In this document: piece after piece, positions 1 to 8,739 of the stretch
Layout of the letters: each line of letters starts with the position of its first letter
Position numbering within the stretch: the stretch's first letter is position 1
Source of the DNA: Pseudidiomarina indica
GTDB lineage: Bacteria; Pseudomonadota; Gammaproteobacteria; Enterobacterales; Alteromonadaceae
NCBI GenBank assembly: GCA_029279945.1
Contig: JAJUHK010000002.1
Span: forward strand, 1-64,000
DNA: 64,000 bases
Direction of reading: 5' to 3'
Translations under genes and position numbers: made by a program
The notes under the pieces: model-generated
Database searches by the model: none
What the model was told of the DNA's origin: nothing
Seen by the model: only the letters and a program-made list of their open reading frames with translations

Positions 1-456
1 AAGGCGCATCAGCGTCTGGCGAATGCTCGTGCTGATTTTCAGCACAAGCTGTCTCGACACGTTATTGACGAAAACCAAGCGGTAATTGTCGAGACACTGA
101 AAGTCAAAAACATGCTGAAGAACAGGAAATTGTCCAAGCACATTGCCGATGCGAGTTGGTCAGGCTTGATCCAAAAGCTGGAATACAAGGCCAAAGAGCA
201 AGGCAAGTATCTGGTTAAAATTGATCAATGGCTTGCCAGTTCAAAAACCTGCTCTTGCTGTGGACACAAGCTGGAATACTTGTCACTGAACGTGCGTGAC
301 TGGCAGTGTCCATCTTGCTCAACACAGCATGATCGGGACATCAATGCAGCCTTAAATATCAAGGCGCAAGGTATTTTAAAATTAAAGGCCGCAGGACTGT
401 CGGTTTCTGCCAATGGAGGCAAGCGTAAGACGAGTCACGCACTCGCCGCTGCCTGA
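1..456 (+). CDS. tnpB: TnpB (RNA-guided nuclease/transposon accessory protein), C-terminal part
   Basis: The reading frame is open from base 1 to a TGA at 454-456; the N-terminus lies outside the window. About 151 residues are visible. The segment VETLKVKNM (around residue 30 of the visible part) carries the conserved RuvC-II glutamate. Two CxxC pairs (CSCC and CPSC) form the zinc ribbon, and DRDINAA contains the RuvC-III aspartate, so the visible catalytic half looks intact. TnpB proteins are RNA-guided DNA endonucleases that use an RNA from the element's right end; this is known for the family, not shown here. An internal ATG at 112 should not be taken as the start, because family homology continues upstream of it. 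Confidence 0.85.
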   Translation, partial: KAHQRLANARADFQHKLSRHVIDENQAVIVETLKVKNMLKNRKLSKHIADASWSGLIQKLEYKAKEQGKYLVKIDQWLASSKTCSCCGHKLEYLSLNVRDWQCPSCSTQHDRDINAALNIKAQGILKLKAAGLSVSANGGKRKTSHALAAA

Positions 457-510
457 GAAGTTGGAAGCCTCGCCCGTGGCGGTTTAGCGCTTAGGGCGGG
501 GAGCAGTCAC
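457..510 (+). ncRNA. Putative omega RNA (reRNA) scaffold 3' end / IS right end
   Basis: Directly after the tnpB stop, CTCGCCC (469-475) can pair with GGGCGGG (494-500, one G-U pair), enclosing a smaller GCG/CGC stem, followed by GAGCAGTCAC. In characterised TnpB systems the guide RNA scaffold overlaps the tnpB 3' end and the right end, and the guide is read from the flanking DNA. By that rule the guide here would begin at about 511, inside the 3' end of the neighbouring leftward gene. The 5' limit of the RNA probably extends into tnpB and cannot be placed from sequence alone. Confidence 0.5.
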
Positions 511-1154
511 TGCATGGTAATACTGATATCACCCACACCAGTATCAATACTAATTTTGGCATTACCAGTTGAACTTGCCCGGCTGCTTGCAGTCATGAGA
601 AAACGGTTATTTTCAATATGCTGAGCAGCTCCCTTGAGCGTACTATCACCCACGCCAACATCAGTTTTAATCGAACGATAGTCTCCGTACAAATCAAGTT
701 CAATACTACCTACACCAAGATCTATCGACATATCTGTACTCCACAACTCGCCATCGATAGTCCCCACGCCTAAATCAACGTCAACGTTATTAACCTGTGG
801 CAGTTTAATATACCAATCGACCTTAACATCATCATCGTTGTTAACTTTAAGCGTTAATTTATTACCATCTTGACGAGCAGTAAGCTCGGCATCACTGACC
901 CGCCCTTTTTTATTAAAAAATGACGAGTCATCTTGATATGCCCGGGCGCTTACCAGCATTACATCACCATCCGTACGTTCAAAGGTGATGGTGCCGACTT
1001 TTGAGTCCAGGTTAAATTTGGTCTTAGCAGACACTGTATATTCAGCCTGAAGCTGCTTCTCTTCGGTCGCTTCTACTGACACGGACCAAGTTGCCATGGT
1101 CACGCCAGCGATCATTCCAAAAGCAATTCCCCACACTGTGCGTTGCCGATTCAT
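507..1154 (-). CDS. Secreted DUF4097-like beta-repeat protein, function unknown
   Basis: Protein of 215 residues with a Sec signal peptide: a basic start, a hydrophobic stretch to about residue 22 and probable cleavage after VEA (about 29). The mature part is rich in short beta-strand patterns. A D-x-GVG motif recurs near residues 129, 147, 167 and 206, as in DUF4097-type putative adhesin or beta-solenoid proteins. No catalytic residues are recognisable. The ATG at 1154 has a good AGGAG ribosome site. The stop codon and the last base of the final codon lie within the right end of the adjacent IS, so the present C-terminus may have been set by the insertion. Function is unknown; the protein is probably periplasmic or surface-located. 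Confidence 0.7.
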   Translation of the reverse strand: MNRQRTVWGIAFGMIAGVTMATWSVSVEATEEKQLQAEYTVSAKTKFNLDSKVGTITFERTDGDVMLVSARAYQDDSSFFNKKGRVSDAELTARQDGNKLTLKVNNDDDVKVDWYIKLPQVNNVDVDLGVGTIDGELWSTDMSIDLGVGSIELDLYGDYRSIKTDVGVGDSTLKGAAQHIENNRFLMTASSRASSTGNAKISIDTGVGDISITMQ

Positions 1155-1378
1155 GTTGAGCTCCTATCTAATGAACTAATTTTTATGTTTTTTTTAAAAA
1201 CAACTCACTGAAGATTAAAGCAATCTGCGTGCCAACTTTGAGTTTTGTTTTAATATCAATTAGTTATACTATTTAGAGCGTGGTAAGCTATCGAATGATT
1301 TCGTCAAATCCACAAATTTGTGTTCAAATACACAACTTATCATTGGCACCTTCATGAACTCACAGCGATATCTTGATT
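1155..1378. other. Divergent intergenic region between the DUF4097 gene and trmO
   Basis: AT-rich spacer of 224 bases between divergent genes; promoters for both must lie here. A TATACT hexamer near 1267 could be a -10 element for trmO, but no convincing -35 is at the right distance. A small palindrome, ACAAATTTGT, lies near 1312-1321. No RNA gene or reading frame is supported. Confidence 0.4.
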
Positions 1379-2092
1379 ATGGCGCACGCTTTTTTGATCG
1401 AACCTATTGGCTACATTGAATCCCCCTATTCAGAAAAATTTGCCGTGCCTCGACAGCCGGGTCTTGTGCCAACAGCTGAAGCACGACTGATACTCACCGG
1501 AGATTATGCACATCCTGACGCAGTGCGCGGTATCACTGAATATTCTCATTTATGGGTGATCTTTCAGTTTCATCACACCAAAGCTCAGGGTTGGAAACCA
1601 TTGGTTCGTCCGCCACGCTTGGGAGGTAATGAAAAGCGTGGCGTATTTGCAACGCGTTCGATGTTTCGGCCCAATCATCTTGGTATGTCTGTCGTTAAAC
1701 TCGAACGCGTGATTTATGAACGCGAGCGTACAATTTTGGTAGTCACTGGAGGCGATTGGGTGAATTACACACCAATCATCGATATTAAGCCTTATCTACC
1801 CTATGCCGATAGTATTCCCAGTGCGACCAGCACCGTCGCCCCACAAGCACCGACAGCAACACTGCGTACTGTATTTAGCCTTGAAGCACAGCAACAATTG
1901 CAACTGTTCAGCACCCAATATCCCCAATTAGAGGTTCTGATCTGTCAAGTGTTGGCGCAAGATCCTCGCCCTGCGTATCAACGGCAGGCTGATAGTCAGC
2001 GAGAGTATGGTATGACCTTATATGACATTAATATTCGTTGGCGCGTCATTGACCAGCAAAATCACGTAATAAATCTGACCAAAGGCTTTTGA
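1379..2092 (+). CDS. trmO: tRNA (adenine(37)-N6)-methyltransferase TrmO (TsaA/YaeB family)
   Basis: This 237-residue protein matches the TrmO (YaeB) family, which methylates N6 of t6A37 in tRNA-Thr(GGU) using S-adenosylmethionine. Family signatures are visible: SPYSEKFAVPRQPGL near residues 15-29, RPPRLGGNEKRGVFATRS near 77-94 with FRPNHLG after it, and DPRPAY in the C-terminal domain. I chose the ATG at 1379, giving MAHAFLIEPIG, which aligns with the E. coli start. A TTG two codons upstream (1373) is an alternative, and neither has a strong ribosome site. It lies just before proS, another tRNA-related gene. Confidence 0.88.
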   Translation: MAHAFLIEPIGYIESPYSEKFAVPRQPGLVPTAEARLILTGDYAHPDAVRGITEYSHLWVIFQFHHTKAQGWKPLVRPPRLGGNEKRGVFATRSMFRPNHLGMSVVKLERVIYERERTILVVTGGDWVNYTPIIDIKPYLPYADSIPSATSTVAPQAPTATLRTVFSLEAQQQLQLFSTQYPQLEVLICQVLAQDPRPAYQRQADSQREYGMTLYDINIRWRVIDQQNHVINLTKGF

Positions 2093-2165
2093 GACTGCGT
2101 CACTACTGATAGAATTCAATCGATATAATTTATGAAGAACTCTTTTGCTGGAAATTGAGGATCAC

Positions 2166-3872
2166 ATGCGTACCAGCCAGTACTTATTAGGAACATTAAA
2201 AGAGACCCCAACCGATGCTGAAGTTATTAGCCATCAATTGATGCTACGGGCTGGGATGATTCGTCGTGTCGCCGCAGGGCTTTACACCTGGGCCCCCACT
2301 GGTTTACGTGTCTTACGTAAAGTGGAACGAATTGTACGTGAGGAAATGGAGCGTGTTGGTGCGCTAGAAGTACTCATGCCGATGGTGCAACCTGCCGATT
2401 TATGGGAAGAGTCAGGACGCTGGCACGACTATGGACCAGAATTATTACGGTTAAAAGACCGTCATCAAAGGGATTTTGTCTTAGGCCCAACCCATGAAGA
2501 AGTGATCAGTGAATTAGCGCGCAAAGAAATCAGTAGCTACAAACAATTACCACTGAACTTGTACCAAATCCAAACTAAATTCCGTGACGAAATTCGACCG
2601 CGTTTTGGTGTCATGCGCGCGCGTGAGTTTATTATGAAAGATGCGTATTCGTTTCATTTGACGCAAGCGAGCTTACAGGAAACTTATGATGCGATGCATG
2701 GCGCCTACTGCCGTATCTTCGAGCGCCTCGGCCTAGATTATCGCCCAGTCATTGCTGATACAGGCTCAATCGGTGGTAGTTATTCCCATGAATTCCATGT
2801 GTTAGCTAATTCAGGTGAAGATGACATCGCATTTTCTGATCAATCAGATTACGCGGCAAACGTGGAAATGGCAACAGCGGTCGCCCCTGCAACCGAACGA
2901 CCAGCACCATCTGCAGCGCTAGAAAAAGTAGCTACACCGCATGCAAAAACGATTGCGGCATTAGTTGAGCAATTCCAACTTCCTATTGAAAAAACAGTTA
3001 AAACACTCATTGTTCATGGTCGCGATGAAGGTCAACTGGTAGCACTCATGGTGCGTGGTGACCACGAACTCAATGAGATCAAAGCAGCCAAACATCCGTT
3101 GGTCAGTAGCCCCCTAGTCTTTGCTAGCGAAGAAGAAATTCGCAATGCTATTGGCGCAGGTCCAGGCTCATTAGGTCCTGTAGGCTTAACCTTACCACTG
3201 ATAATCGACCATAGCGTTGCGGTATTAGCTGACTTTGCAGCTGGCGCTAATGAGGATGGCTACCATTACTTTAATATAAATTGGGAGCGTGATGTTGCGT
3301 TACCAGAAGTCGCTGATTTGCGCAACGTTGTCAATGGTGATCCAAGCCCTTGCGGTAAAGGCACCTTACAAATAAAACGTGGTATTGAAGTGGGCCATAT
3401 TTTCCAGCTCGGAAAAAAATATTCTGCCGCGATGAAAGTTGGCGTGTTAACCGAATCAGGTCAACATGAAACCTTACTCATGGGCTGTTACGGTATTGGT
3501 ATTTCGCGCATTGTCGCTGCTACTATCGAACAGAACAATGATCAATACGGTATTGTCTGGCCACCTGCTTTAGCACCCTTCCAAGTGGCTCTAATTCCAA
3601 TGAATATGCATAAATCGACGCGTGTTCAAGCAGTTGCAGAGCAGCTCTATACAGCCCTAAGTGCGGCTGGTATCGAGGTATTATTTGATGATCGCAAAGA
3701 ACGTCCTGGCGTGATGTTTGCAGATATGGAGCTCATTGGTATTCCACATCAAGTTATCATCGGCGAACGCAACTTAGATGAGCAACTGGTGGAATATAAG
3801 TGCCGACGTACGGGTAACCGCGATACGGTACCCATTGCGCAACTCGTTAGTTACATTCAGCAACAGTTGTAA
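2166..3872 (+). CDS. proS: Prolyl-tRNA synthetase (bacterial type, with editing domain)
   Basis: This 568-residue class II aminoacyl-tRNA synthetase charges tRNA-Pro in the cytosol. Motif 2 is [10 protein letters not shown] (about residue 138), and motif 3 is GCYGIGISR (about 440). Between them lies the inserted cis-editing (YbaK-like) domain, roughly residues 220-390, that clears Ala-tRNA-Pro in bacterial-type ProRS. The C-terminal anticodon-binding domain includes [20 protein letters not shown]. The ATG at 2166 follows TTGAGGA and gives [13 protein letters not shown], the usual N-terminus; a TTG at 2145 is unlikely. Length matches E. coli ProS (572). A strong terminator follows at once. Confidence 0.97.
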   Translation: MRTSQYLLGTLKETPTDAEVISHQLMLRAGMIRRVAAGLYTWAPTGLRVLRKVERIVREEMERVGALEVLMPMVQPADLWEESGRWHDYGPELLRLKDRHQRDFVLGPTHEEVISELARKEISSYKQLPLNLYQIQTKFRDEIRPRFGVMRAREFIMKDAYSFHLTQASLQETYDAMHGAYCRIFERLGLDYRPVIADTGSIGGSYSHEFHVLANSGEDDIAFSDQSDYAANVEMATAVAPATERPAPSAALEKVATPHAKTIAALVEQFQLPIEKTVKTLIVHGRDEGQLVALMVRGDHELNEIKAAKHPLVSSPLVFASEEEIRNAIGAGPGSLGPVGLTLPLIIDHSVAVLADFAAGANEDGYHYFNINWERDVALPEVADLRNVVNGDPSPCGKGTLQIKRGIEVGHIFQLGKKYSAAMKVGVLTESGQHETLLMGCYGIGISRIVAATIEQNNDQYGIVWPPALAPFQVALIPMNMHKSTRVQAVAEQLYTALSAAGIEVLFDDRKERPGVMFADMELIGIPHQVIIGERNLDEQLVEYKCRRTGNRDTVPIAQLVSYIQQQL

Positions 3873-3873
3873 C

Positions 3874-3910
3874 AAAAAAAGCCCGCATCGGTACTGATTC
3901 GGGCTTTTTT
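3874..3910 (+). terminator. Rho-independent terminator (bidirectional) between proS and gpt
   Basis: GCCCGCATC and GATTCGGGC form a nine-pair stem with one mismatch at 3881-3904, flanked by AAAAAAA on the left and TTTTTT on the right. The symmetry lets it end both proS (rightward) and the convergent gpt (leftward). Confidence 0.88.
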
Positions 3911-3917
3911 GTTAGTA

Positions 3918-4406
3918 TTATTTACACGACTCACCGACTAATGGCGCAACATATTGCTGCTGCATATCCCAGGGAAAGTGAATCCATGTTTGTTGGGACA
4001 ATTCCACGACAAAATCGTCGACCAGCGGCATTCCTATAGGCTTAGCATAGACGGTAATAAATTTCGCTTTAGGCAAGCGTTGCCGCAGGAATTGCAACGT
4101 TTTACCGGTATCCACCAAATCATCAATGACTAAAAACCCGTCGCCATCAGTGGTGGCATTGATATCCTTGAGTAAGGTCACTTGCTCGCGCTGTGCTTGA
4201 TGGTCGTAGGAACTTAAACTCACCGTATCTACCACCCGAATATTTAACTCACGCGCAATAATAGCTGCAGGCACTAAACCGCCGCGACTGACCGCAATAA
4301 TCCCACGCCATTGTTCTGCAGGTAATTGCCGCCCTGCCAACTCCCGAGTAACCCGATGAAACTCATCCCACGACACTAATAATTCCTGATTCTTCAATGA
4401 ATCCAT
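3918..4406 (-). CDS. gpt: Xanthine-guanine phosphoribosyltransferase
   Basis: This 162-residue purine-salvage enzyme converts xanthine or guanine plus PRPP to XMP or GMP. The N-terminal [17 protein letters not shown] block and the PRPP loop [11 protein letters not shown] (residues 93-103) are characteristic, and the C-terminal IHFPWDMQ resembles E. coli Gpt. The start chosen, [10 protein letters not shown], aligns with E. coli and is preceded by GGAG. An in-frame start 11 codons upstream exists but adds a segment not found in the family. E. coli Gpt (152 aa) is slightly shorter. The gene is monocistronic and convergent with proS. Confidence 0.92.
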   Translation of the reverse strand: MDSLKNQELLVSWDEFHRVTRELAGRQLPAEQWRGIIAVSRGGLVPAAIIARELNIRVVDTVSLSSYDHQAQREQVTLLKDINATTDGDGFLVIDDLVDTGKTLQFLRQRLPKAKFITVYAKPIGMPLVDDFVVELSQQTWIHFPWDMQQQYVAPLVGESCK

Positions 4407-4564
4407 CGTCCCACATTCTCCATTGTTAACTGTTGCCAACTAAACATTCATAATAAACGATAAATAATCAGCTGTAATCTCTCCGTTCAAAGCTCAGTTT
4501 ATGGTACTCTGCTGCGCAAGTTAATCAGTCGTTATATCGTTTTTGTTCGTAAGGAGTTAGTTGT

Positions 4565-4885
4565 ATGCCACGCGTCATCTATATCGATGCCCAAGGCGGT
4601 GAATTCGAAGCAGAAGTCGAAGTCGGTCAAAACCTCATGGAAGGTGCCGTCGACCATATGATTGATGGTATTCTTGGTGAATGTGGCGGTGTTATGTCAT
4701 GCGCAACCTGTCACTGCTACGTCGATCCAGAGTGGGTCGATAAAATTGCCCCCATGAGTGAATTAGAAGAAGATATGCTCGATATGGTGATTGACCCACA
4801 AGATAATAGCCGTCTTAGCTGTCAAATTGTGATGACCGAAGAACTGGACGGTATTATCGTGCGGTTACCAAAGTCCCAATATTAA
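4565..4885 (+). CDS. 2Fe-2S ferredoxin, adrenodoxin/putidaredoxin type
   Basis: This 106-residue electron-transfer protein has the four cluster cysteines at 40, 46, 49 and 86 (C-x5-C-x2-C-x36-C), the spacing of the adrenodoxin/putidaredoxin/Isc-Fdx group; an additional Cys is at 51. There is no transit or signal sequence, so it is cytosolic. No isc genes or P450 are nearby, so the redox partner is unknown. AAGGAG lies eight bases before the ATG. The 3' end overlaps the convergent downstream gene by four bases. Confidence 0.9.
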   Translation: MPRVIYIDAQGGEFEAEVEVGQNLMEGAVDHMIDGILGECGGVMSCATCHCYVDPEWVDKIAPMSELEEDMLDMVIDPQDNSRLSCQIVMTEELDGIIVRLPKSQY

Positions 4886-6024
4886 ATTAACCCAATTCGC
4901 GCAAACACCTCATCGCGATAGCCGGTCGTCACGCGAATCAAACCTGCCAATTCGATATCTAGTTCAGGATCGCCCGTATCAACCACCAATGGGCGTTCCC
5001 CCAATTCTTGTAATTTAGTTTTCGTCGCCACCACTTGAATATTATCTTTGCCAATCAGGCGGATGACGGTTGGGCTTAATTGTTGATTGCCACGCCCGAA
5101 CAAATGTCCTTGACCACCAATAATCGTAATAATCAATTTTACTGGGCCTGCATGCTCGCGGATATGTTGTTCCAATTGTTGTGCGGTAACATCAGTAGCG
5201 ACTAATTGTTGTTGATACACGAGATCCACACCAAGCAAGGTGTTTGGCAGGTTGAGCTCTTCCATAATAGCTGCCACTGTAGACCCTGAGCCCATGATAT
5301 AGAGCGTGTCATCATCCATATTTTCGATTACCTCGGCGGCAATATCGGCAAGTACTAGTTCGTCACTTTCCCGCCCGCCCATCTTAACCGCTTGCACGTA
5401 TTGTAGTTCGGCTGGAACATACATTTCACCGTAGCGTCGCGCACGGACAATCCCTTGCCGAAATGCGTCCTCATCGATATCCATCACGTCAGCATGGACG
5501 ACACTGGTCAGCTGACCACGCACCATTTGTTCCACCACTTTGCCAGCAGCGCTTGGTGAAATCGCATACACCCCTGAGTGAATCTTAACGCCAGCAGGAA
5601 TCCCCAGAACTGGACGTCGCTCAGGATAAACACTGCAAATATCACGTGCAGTACCGTCCCCACCAGCAAATAATAGCAATTGCACATCGGCCTGAGCACC
5701 TAACTGTTGTGCTAAGGCGCGCGTATCTTCGGGGCCAGTGGGCTCCTGCGCTGACGTATAAACCACTTGGTGACGAAAGCCGAGTTCAGTCAATACCTGT
5801 TCTCCTAATCCCGCATTGCCCGTCACAAAATATAATTGTTCTTGATAAGGTAACAACACCGACAACGCTTGCTTAACTCGTAACGGTGCTTTGGGCTCGG
5901 CACCTAACGCTAACGCACGTTGCGCGGTTTCTGCGCCATCGCTTCCTTTGAGCGCAACAGAACCACCTAACCCTGCGTAGGAGTTGATAATTAAACCAAG
6001 TTTAAACAATGCTGGTTGAGTCAC
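4882..6024 (-). CDS. ATP-NAD kinase-like protein (COG3199 family)
   Basis: This 380-residue protein belongs to the ATP-NAD kinase/diacylglycerol kinase fold. The nucleotide-binding GGDGTARD motif is at residues 121-128, with PTGPEDT at 95-101, typical of the COG3199 family (related to AcoX). Residues 14 onward, NSYAGLGG, take the place of the usual NPxAGxGG loop. It is longer than housekeeping NadK (about 290 residues), and the substrate is not established; NAD phosphorylation is the likely activity. The gene is leftward, with epmC and aroC upstream on the same strand (16-base gap to epmC), so it may be the distal gene of that operon. Confidence 0.8.
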   Translation of the reverse strand: MTQPALFKLGLIINSYAGLGGSVALKGSDGAETAQRALALGAEPKAPLRVKQALSVLLPYQEQLYFVTGNAGLGEQVLTELGFRHQVVYTSAQEPTGPEDTRALAQQLGAQADVQLLLFAGGDGTARDICSVYPERRPVLGIPAGVKIHSGVYAISPSAAGKVVEQMVRGQLTSVVHADVMDIDEDAFRQGIVRARRYGEMYVPAELQYVQAVKMGGRESDELVLADIAAEVIENMDDDTLYIMGSGSTVAAIMEELNLPNTLLGVDLVYQQQLVATDVTAQQLEQHIREHAGPVKLIITIIGGQGHLFGRGNQQLSPTVIRLIGKDNIQVVATKTKLQELGERPLVVDTGDPELDIELAGLIRVTTGYRDEVFARIGLI

Positions 6025-6040
6025 GACACACTCCTCGATG

Positions 6041-6577
6041 CTAGTTCTGCCAACTGAGTACTAACTCAGCCGGCCAAGATTGTTGGTAATGCTTAGCCAA
6101 TGCTCGCGCAAATTTTTCAGCCCGCGGCGGCAATCCCTCGCGAAAATAGGTTTGCAGCTGTTGACGAACCGCCCGAGTAAACCCAGCGCGATCAATGTCC
6201 AAGCCACTGAGATTATCAACACTCACCTGGAACTGGGCACCGGCACAAAGTGAAAACAGCCATTCAATCGCTTGTGGCTTACGCTCAACCCGCTCAAATT
6301 CAGCTTGTTGTTCGGCATTGCGACCATCAGGTTCATACCAATACCCGTAATCAAATAGTTGCCGTCGTTGTTGACCAGCAATACACCAGTGTGCAATTTC
6401 ATGTAACGCTGATGCGAAAAAGCCATGTGCAAACACAATCTGATGATCGGCATCAGGAGTTTCTGCTGGTTGGTAATAGGGTTCGTGCTCGCCGGCCACT
6501 AACCGAGTTCGGTATTGTTGATAAAAACACTGCTCGAACAAATCAATTAACACGTGATAATGATGTTCAGATTTCAT
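6041..6577 (-). CDS. epmC: Elongation factor P hydroxylase EpmC (YfcM)
   Basis: This 178-residue protein matches E. coli YfcM/EpmC, which hydroxylates the beta-lysyl-lysine of EF-P. The metal-binding HEIAHW is at residues 59-64, with GYWYEPDGR about 15 residues later, as in the family. The ATG at 6577 gives MKSEHHYHVL, aligning with E. coli MNSTHHYEQL; a GTG two codons upstream is an alternative. It lies 28 bases downstream of aroC on the same strand. The EF-P-modifying genes epmA, epmB and efp are not in the window. Confidence 0.88.
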   Translation of the reverse strand: MKSEHHYHVLIDLFEQCFYQQYRTRLVAGEHEPYYQPAETPDADHQIVFAHGFFASALHEIAHWCIAGQQRRQLFDYGYWYEPDGRNAEQQAEFERVERKPQAIEWLFSLCAGAQFQVSVDNLSGLDIDRAGFTRAVRQQLQTYFREGLPPRAEKFARALAKHYQQSWPAELVLSWQN

Positions 6578-6605
6578 CCGCACAACTACTCTACTCTGTC
6601 CTTAA

Positions 6606-7706
6606 TTAACGCTCGATAAGGGGGAACGCCGCTGTGACATCGGCATTTTGAGCGCGGTGACGAAGCCATAAATCCATCACCACCAATGCGGCCATTGCTT
6701 CCACTACGGGCACACCTCGAATACCGACACAGGGATCATGCCGGCCACGTGTGGCAATGGTTGTTGCTTGACCATGAATATCAATGGTTTGGCCATCAAT
6801 GCGAATACTTGACGTTGGTTTAAAGGCAACTTCTGCAATAATGGATTGACCGGTGGTAATACCACCAAGGACACCGCCAGCGTGGTTAGTCGTAAATCCA
6901 TGAGGGGTCAGTGTATCACGATGCTCACTACCTCGTTGTGCAGCAACCGCAAAACCATCGCCAATACTGACTGCTTTCACCGCATTAATGCTCATCAGCG
7001 CATGTGCAAGCTCCGCCTCAAAACGGTCAAATATCGGTTCACCAAGCCCTACGGGAACACCCTGAATTTCCAGACGAACCCGGGCGCCAATCGAATCACC
7101 ATCCTTCAATAGTTGTTTAAGTAATGTTTGGGCGGCAGCCGACATCTCTGGATCAGGACAGTACAACGGGTCATCGTAAACGTGCTGCCAGTTAAACTGG
7201 GGGTGTTCAGGCGCAGTATTAAATGAGCCAATTTGTACCACGCCAGCACGAAATTGTATTCCTAATTGTGCTAAATAAAGCTGTGCCACCGCCCCGGCAG
7301 CCACTCGCATCGCAGTTTCCCGTGCCGAGGCACGACCACCACCACGATAGTCGCGGATCCCATATTTATGAGCATAGGTGTAGTCGGCGTGACCCGGGCG
7401 AAATTTATCTTTGATGTCATCGTAATCATGACTGCGTTGATCGGTATTGTGAATGACCAAGGCAATAGGGGTACCCGTAGTTTTTCCGTCAAATACCCCT
7501 GACAAGATCTCGACCTGATCAGTTTCTTGGCGGGCTGTCGTAAAGCGGTTTAACCCCGGTCGCCGACGATCTAAAAATGGTTGAATCGCTGCTGCACTCA
7601 ACGCTAAGCCGGGGGGACAACCATCGACGACGGCGCCAATTGCTGCACCATGACTTTCTCCGAATGTGGTCACCCGAAATAATTCACCCCAAGTATTTGC
7701 TGCCAT
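6606..7706 (-). CDS. aroC: Chorismate synthase
   Basis: This 366-residue enzyme catalyses the last shikimate step, EPSP to chorismate, with reduced FMN. The N-terminal [19 protein letters not shown], the central [13 protein letters not shown] and the C-terminal [14 protein letters not shown] are family signatures. Length is close to E. coli AroC (361). The gene lies 24 bases downstream of prmB on the same strand, the conserved prmB-aroC order of Gammaproteobacteria. The chorismate it makes feeds the trp operon located 4 kb away. Confidence 0.97.
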   Translation of the reverse strand: MAANTWGELFRVTTFGESHGAAIGAVVDGCPPGLALSAAAIQPFLDRRRPGLNRFTTARQETDQVEILSGVFDGKTTGTPIALVIHNTDQRSHDYDDIKDKFRPGHADYTYAHKYGIRDYRGGGRASARETAMRVAAGAVAQLYLAQLGIQFRAGVVQIGSFNTAPEHPQFNWQHVYDDPLYCPDPEMSAAAQTLLKQLLKDGDSIGARVRLEIQGVPVGLGEPIFDRFEAELAHALMSINAVKAVSIGDGFAVAAQRGSEHRDTLTPHGFTTNHAGGVLGGITTGQSIIAEVAFKPTSSIRIDGQTIDIHGQATTIATRGRHDPCVGIRGVPVVEAMAALVVMDLWLRHRAQNADVTAAFPLIER

Positions 7707-7730
7707 GCCTGCCTCGCGCTACAACTGCTG

Positions 7731-8639
7731 TTAAAAAGAATGTTGATGCTCGACTAAGTCAGCATAGGTTAACACAAATACACCATCACCACCGCGTTCG
7801 AAAGTGACCCACTGAAACGGCACTTGTGGAAATTCCTCGGCTAATGCCACCCACGAATTCCCTACTTCACAGACTAATATGCCCTGCTCGGTTAAATGTT
7901 GTGGTGCTTCACGCAAGATAATCCGGACCAGATCAAGGCCATCATCACCAGCGGCTAAGCCAATTTCTGGTTCATGTTGGAATTCATCGGGCAAATCTGC
8001 CATATCTTCAGCATCAACATAGGGCGGGTTGGTTACGATTAAATCGTAACGTTGCCGTGGGATAGCATCATATAAATTGGATTGCATCGGAAAGACGCGG
8101 TCGCTCAAGCCATGCATTGCAATGTTAAGCTCTGCCACAGCCAATGCGTCTAAGGACAAATCTAAGGCATCAACTTCAGCGCCAGGAAACGCATGGGCAC
8201 AAGCGATGGCGATACAGCCGCTACCCGTGCATAAATCAAGGATTCGCTTCGGCACGCTGGACAGCCAGGGTGTAAACTGCTTGTCAATCAATTCTGCTAT
8301 GGGCGAGCGTGGGACTAACACGCGTTCATCAACCACAAAGGGTAAGCCCGCAAAATACGCTTTCCCTGTTAGATAGGCGGCGGGTTTGCGCTCGTCAATG
8401 CGACAGCGAATGAGTTGTGTAAAGGTTTGCCATTCGGTAGTCGATAACCGTGCCGCACGAAACTGTTCTAACTGGGCAAAATCTAGATCTAATACGTGTC
8501 CTAGGAGTAATTGTGCTTCGCTAAACGCATTATCCGTGCCATGTCCAAAGTACACATCAGCGCGTTGCATATCGCTTACTGCCCAACGCAACGCATCATT
8601 GATGGTAACGGATTCAAAATTAATCGTGAACTCGGTCAA
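7731..8639 (-). CDS. prmB: 50S ribosomal protein L3 N5-glutamine methyltransferase
   Basis: This 302-residue class I SAM methyltransferase has the SAM loop LDLCTGSGCIAI at residues 135-146 and the catalytic NPPY motif at 204-207, which marks amide-N methylation of Gln or Asn. VPRSPIAELI (109-118) separates PrmB from the release-factor methylase PrmC, as does its position upstream of aroC. It probably heads the leftward prmB-aroC-epmC operon. smrB diverges from it across a 100-base gap, as in E. coli (yfcN/yfcB). Confidence 0.93.
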   Translation of the reverse strand: MTEFTINFESVTINDALRWAVSDMQRADVYFGHGTDNAFSEAQLLLGHVLDLDFAQLEQFRAARLSTTEWQTFTQLIRCRIDERKPAAYLTGKAYFAGLPFVVDERVLVPRSPIAELIDKQFTPWLSSVPKRILDLCTGSGCIAIACAHAFPGAEVDALDLSLDALAVAELNIAMHGLSDRVFPMQSNLYDAIPRQRYDLIVTNPPYVDAEDMADLPDEFQHEPEIGLAAGDDGLDLVRIILREAPQHLTEQGILVCEVGNSWVALAEEFPQVPFQWVTFERGGDGVFVLTYADLVEHQHSF

Positions 8640-8739
8640 ACCCCATCTCCTAAGTTGTTCTTCGACTTGCCATAAGATACCCTATGCCTGATTAAAGCGC
8701 ATCTATCGATGTGTCATTGCAGTAAATTTTAGGTACCTT

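Larger units (their letters stand above)
1..510 (+). mobile_element. IS200/IS605-family element (tnpB-bearing), right-hand part
   Basis: The window opens inside a transposable element. Its tnpB gene ends at 456 and is followed by a GC-rich segment that can fold into a hairpin (469-500) and ends in GAGCAGTCAC at 501-510, resembling right ends of IS200/IS605/IS1341-type elements. The left end and any tnpA lie outside the window, so autonomy cannot be judged. The right boundary at about 510 is inferred from the hairpin and terminal tetranucleotide, not from a comparison with an empty site. Elements of this family move as single strands without target duplication, so no direct repeats are expected. 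Confidence 0.75.

Noticed and set aside
5508-8691. Several open frames of 60-120 codons opposite or out of frame with the ATP-NAD kinase, epmC, aroC and prmB genes
   Set aside because: They lie within well-supported genes and have no domain signatures; they are artefacts of codon bias.
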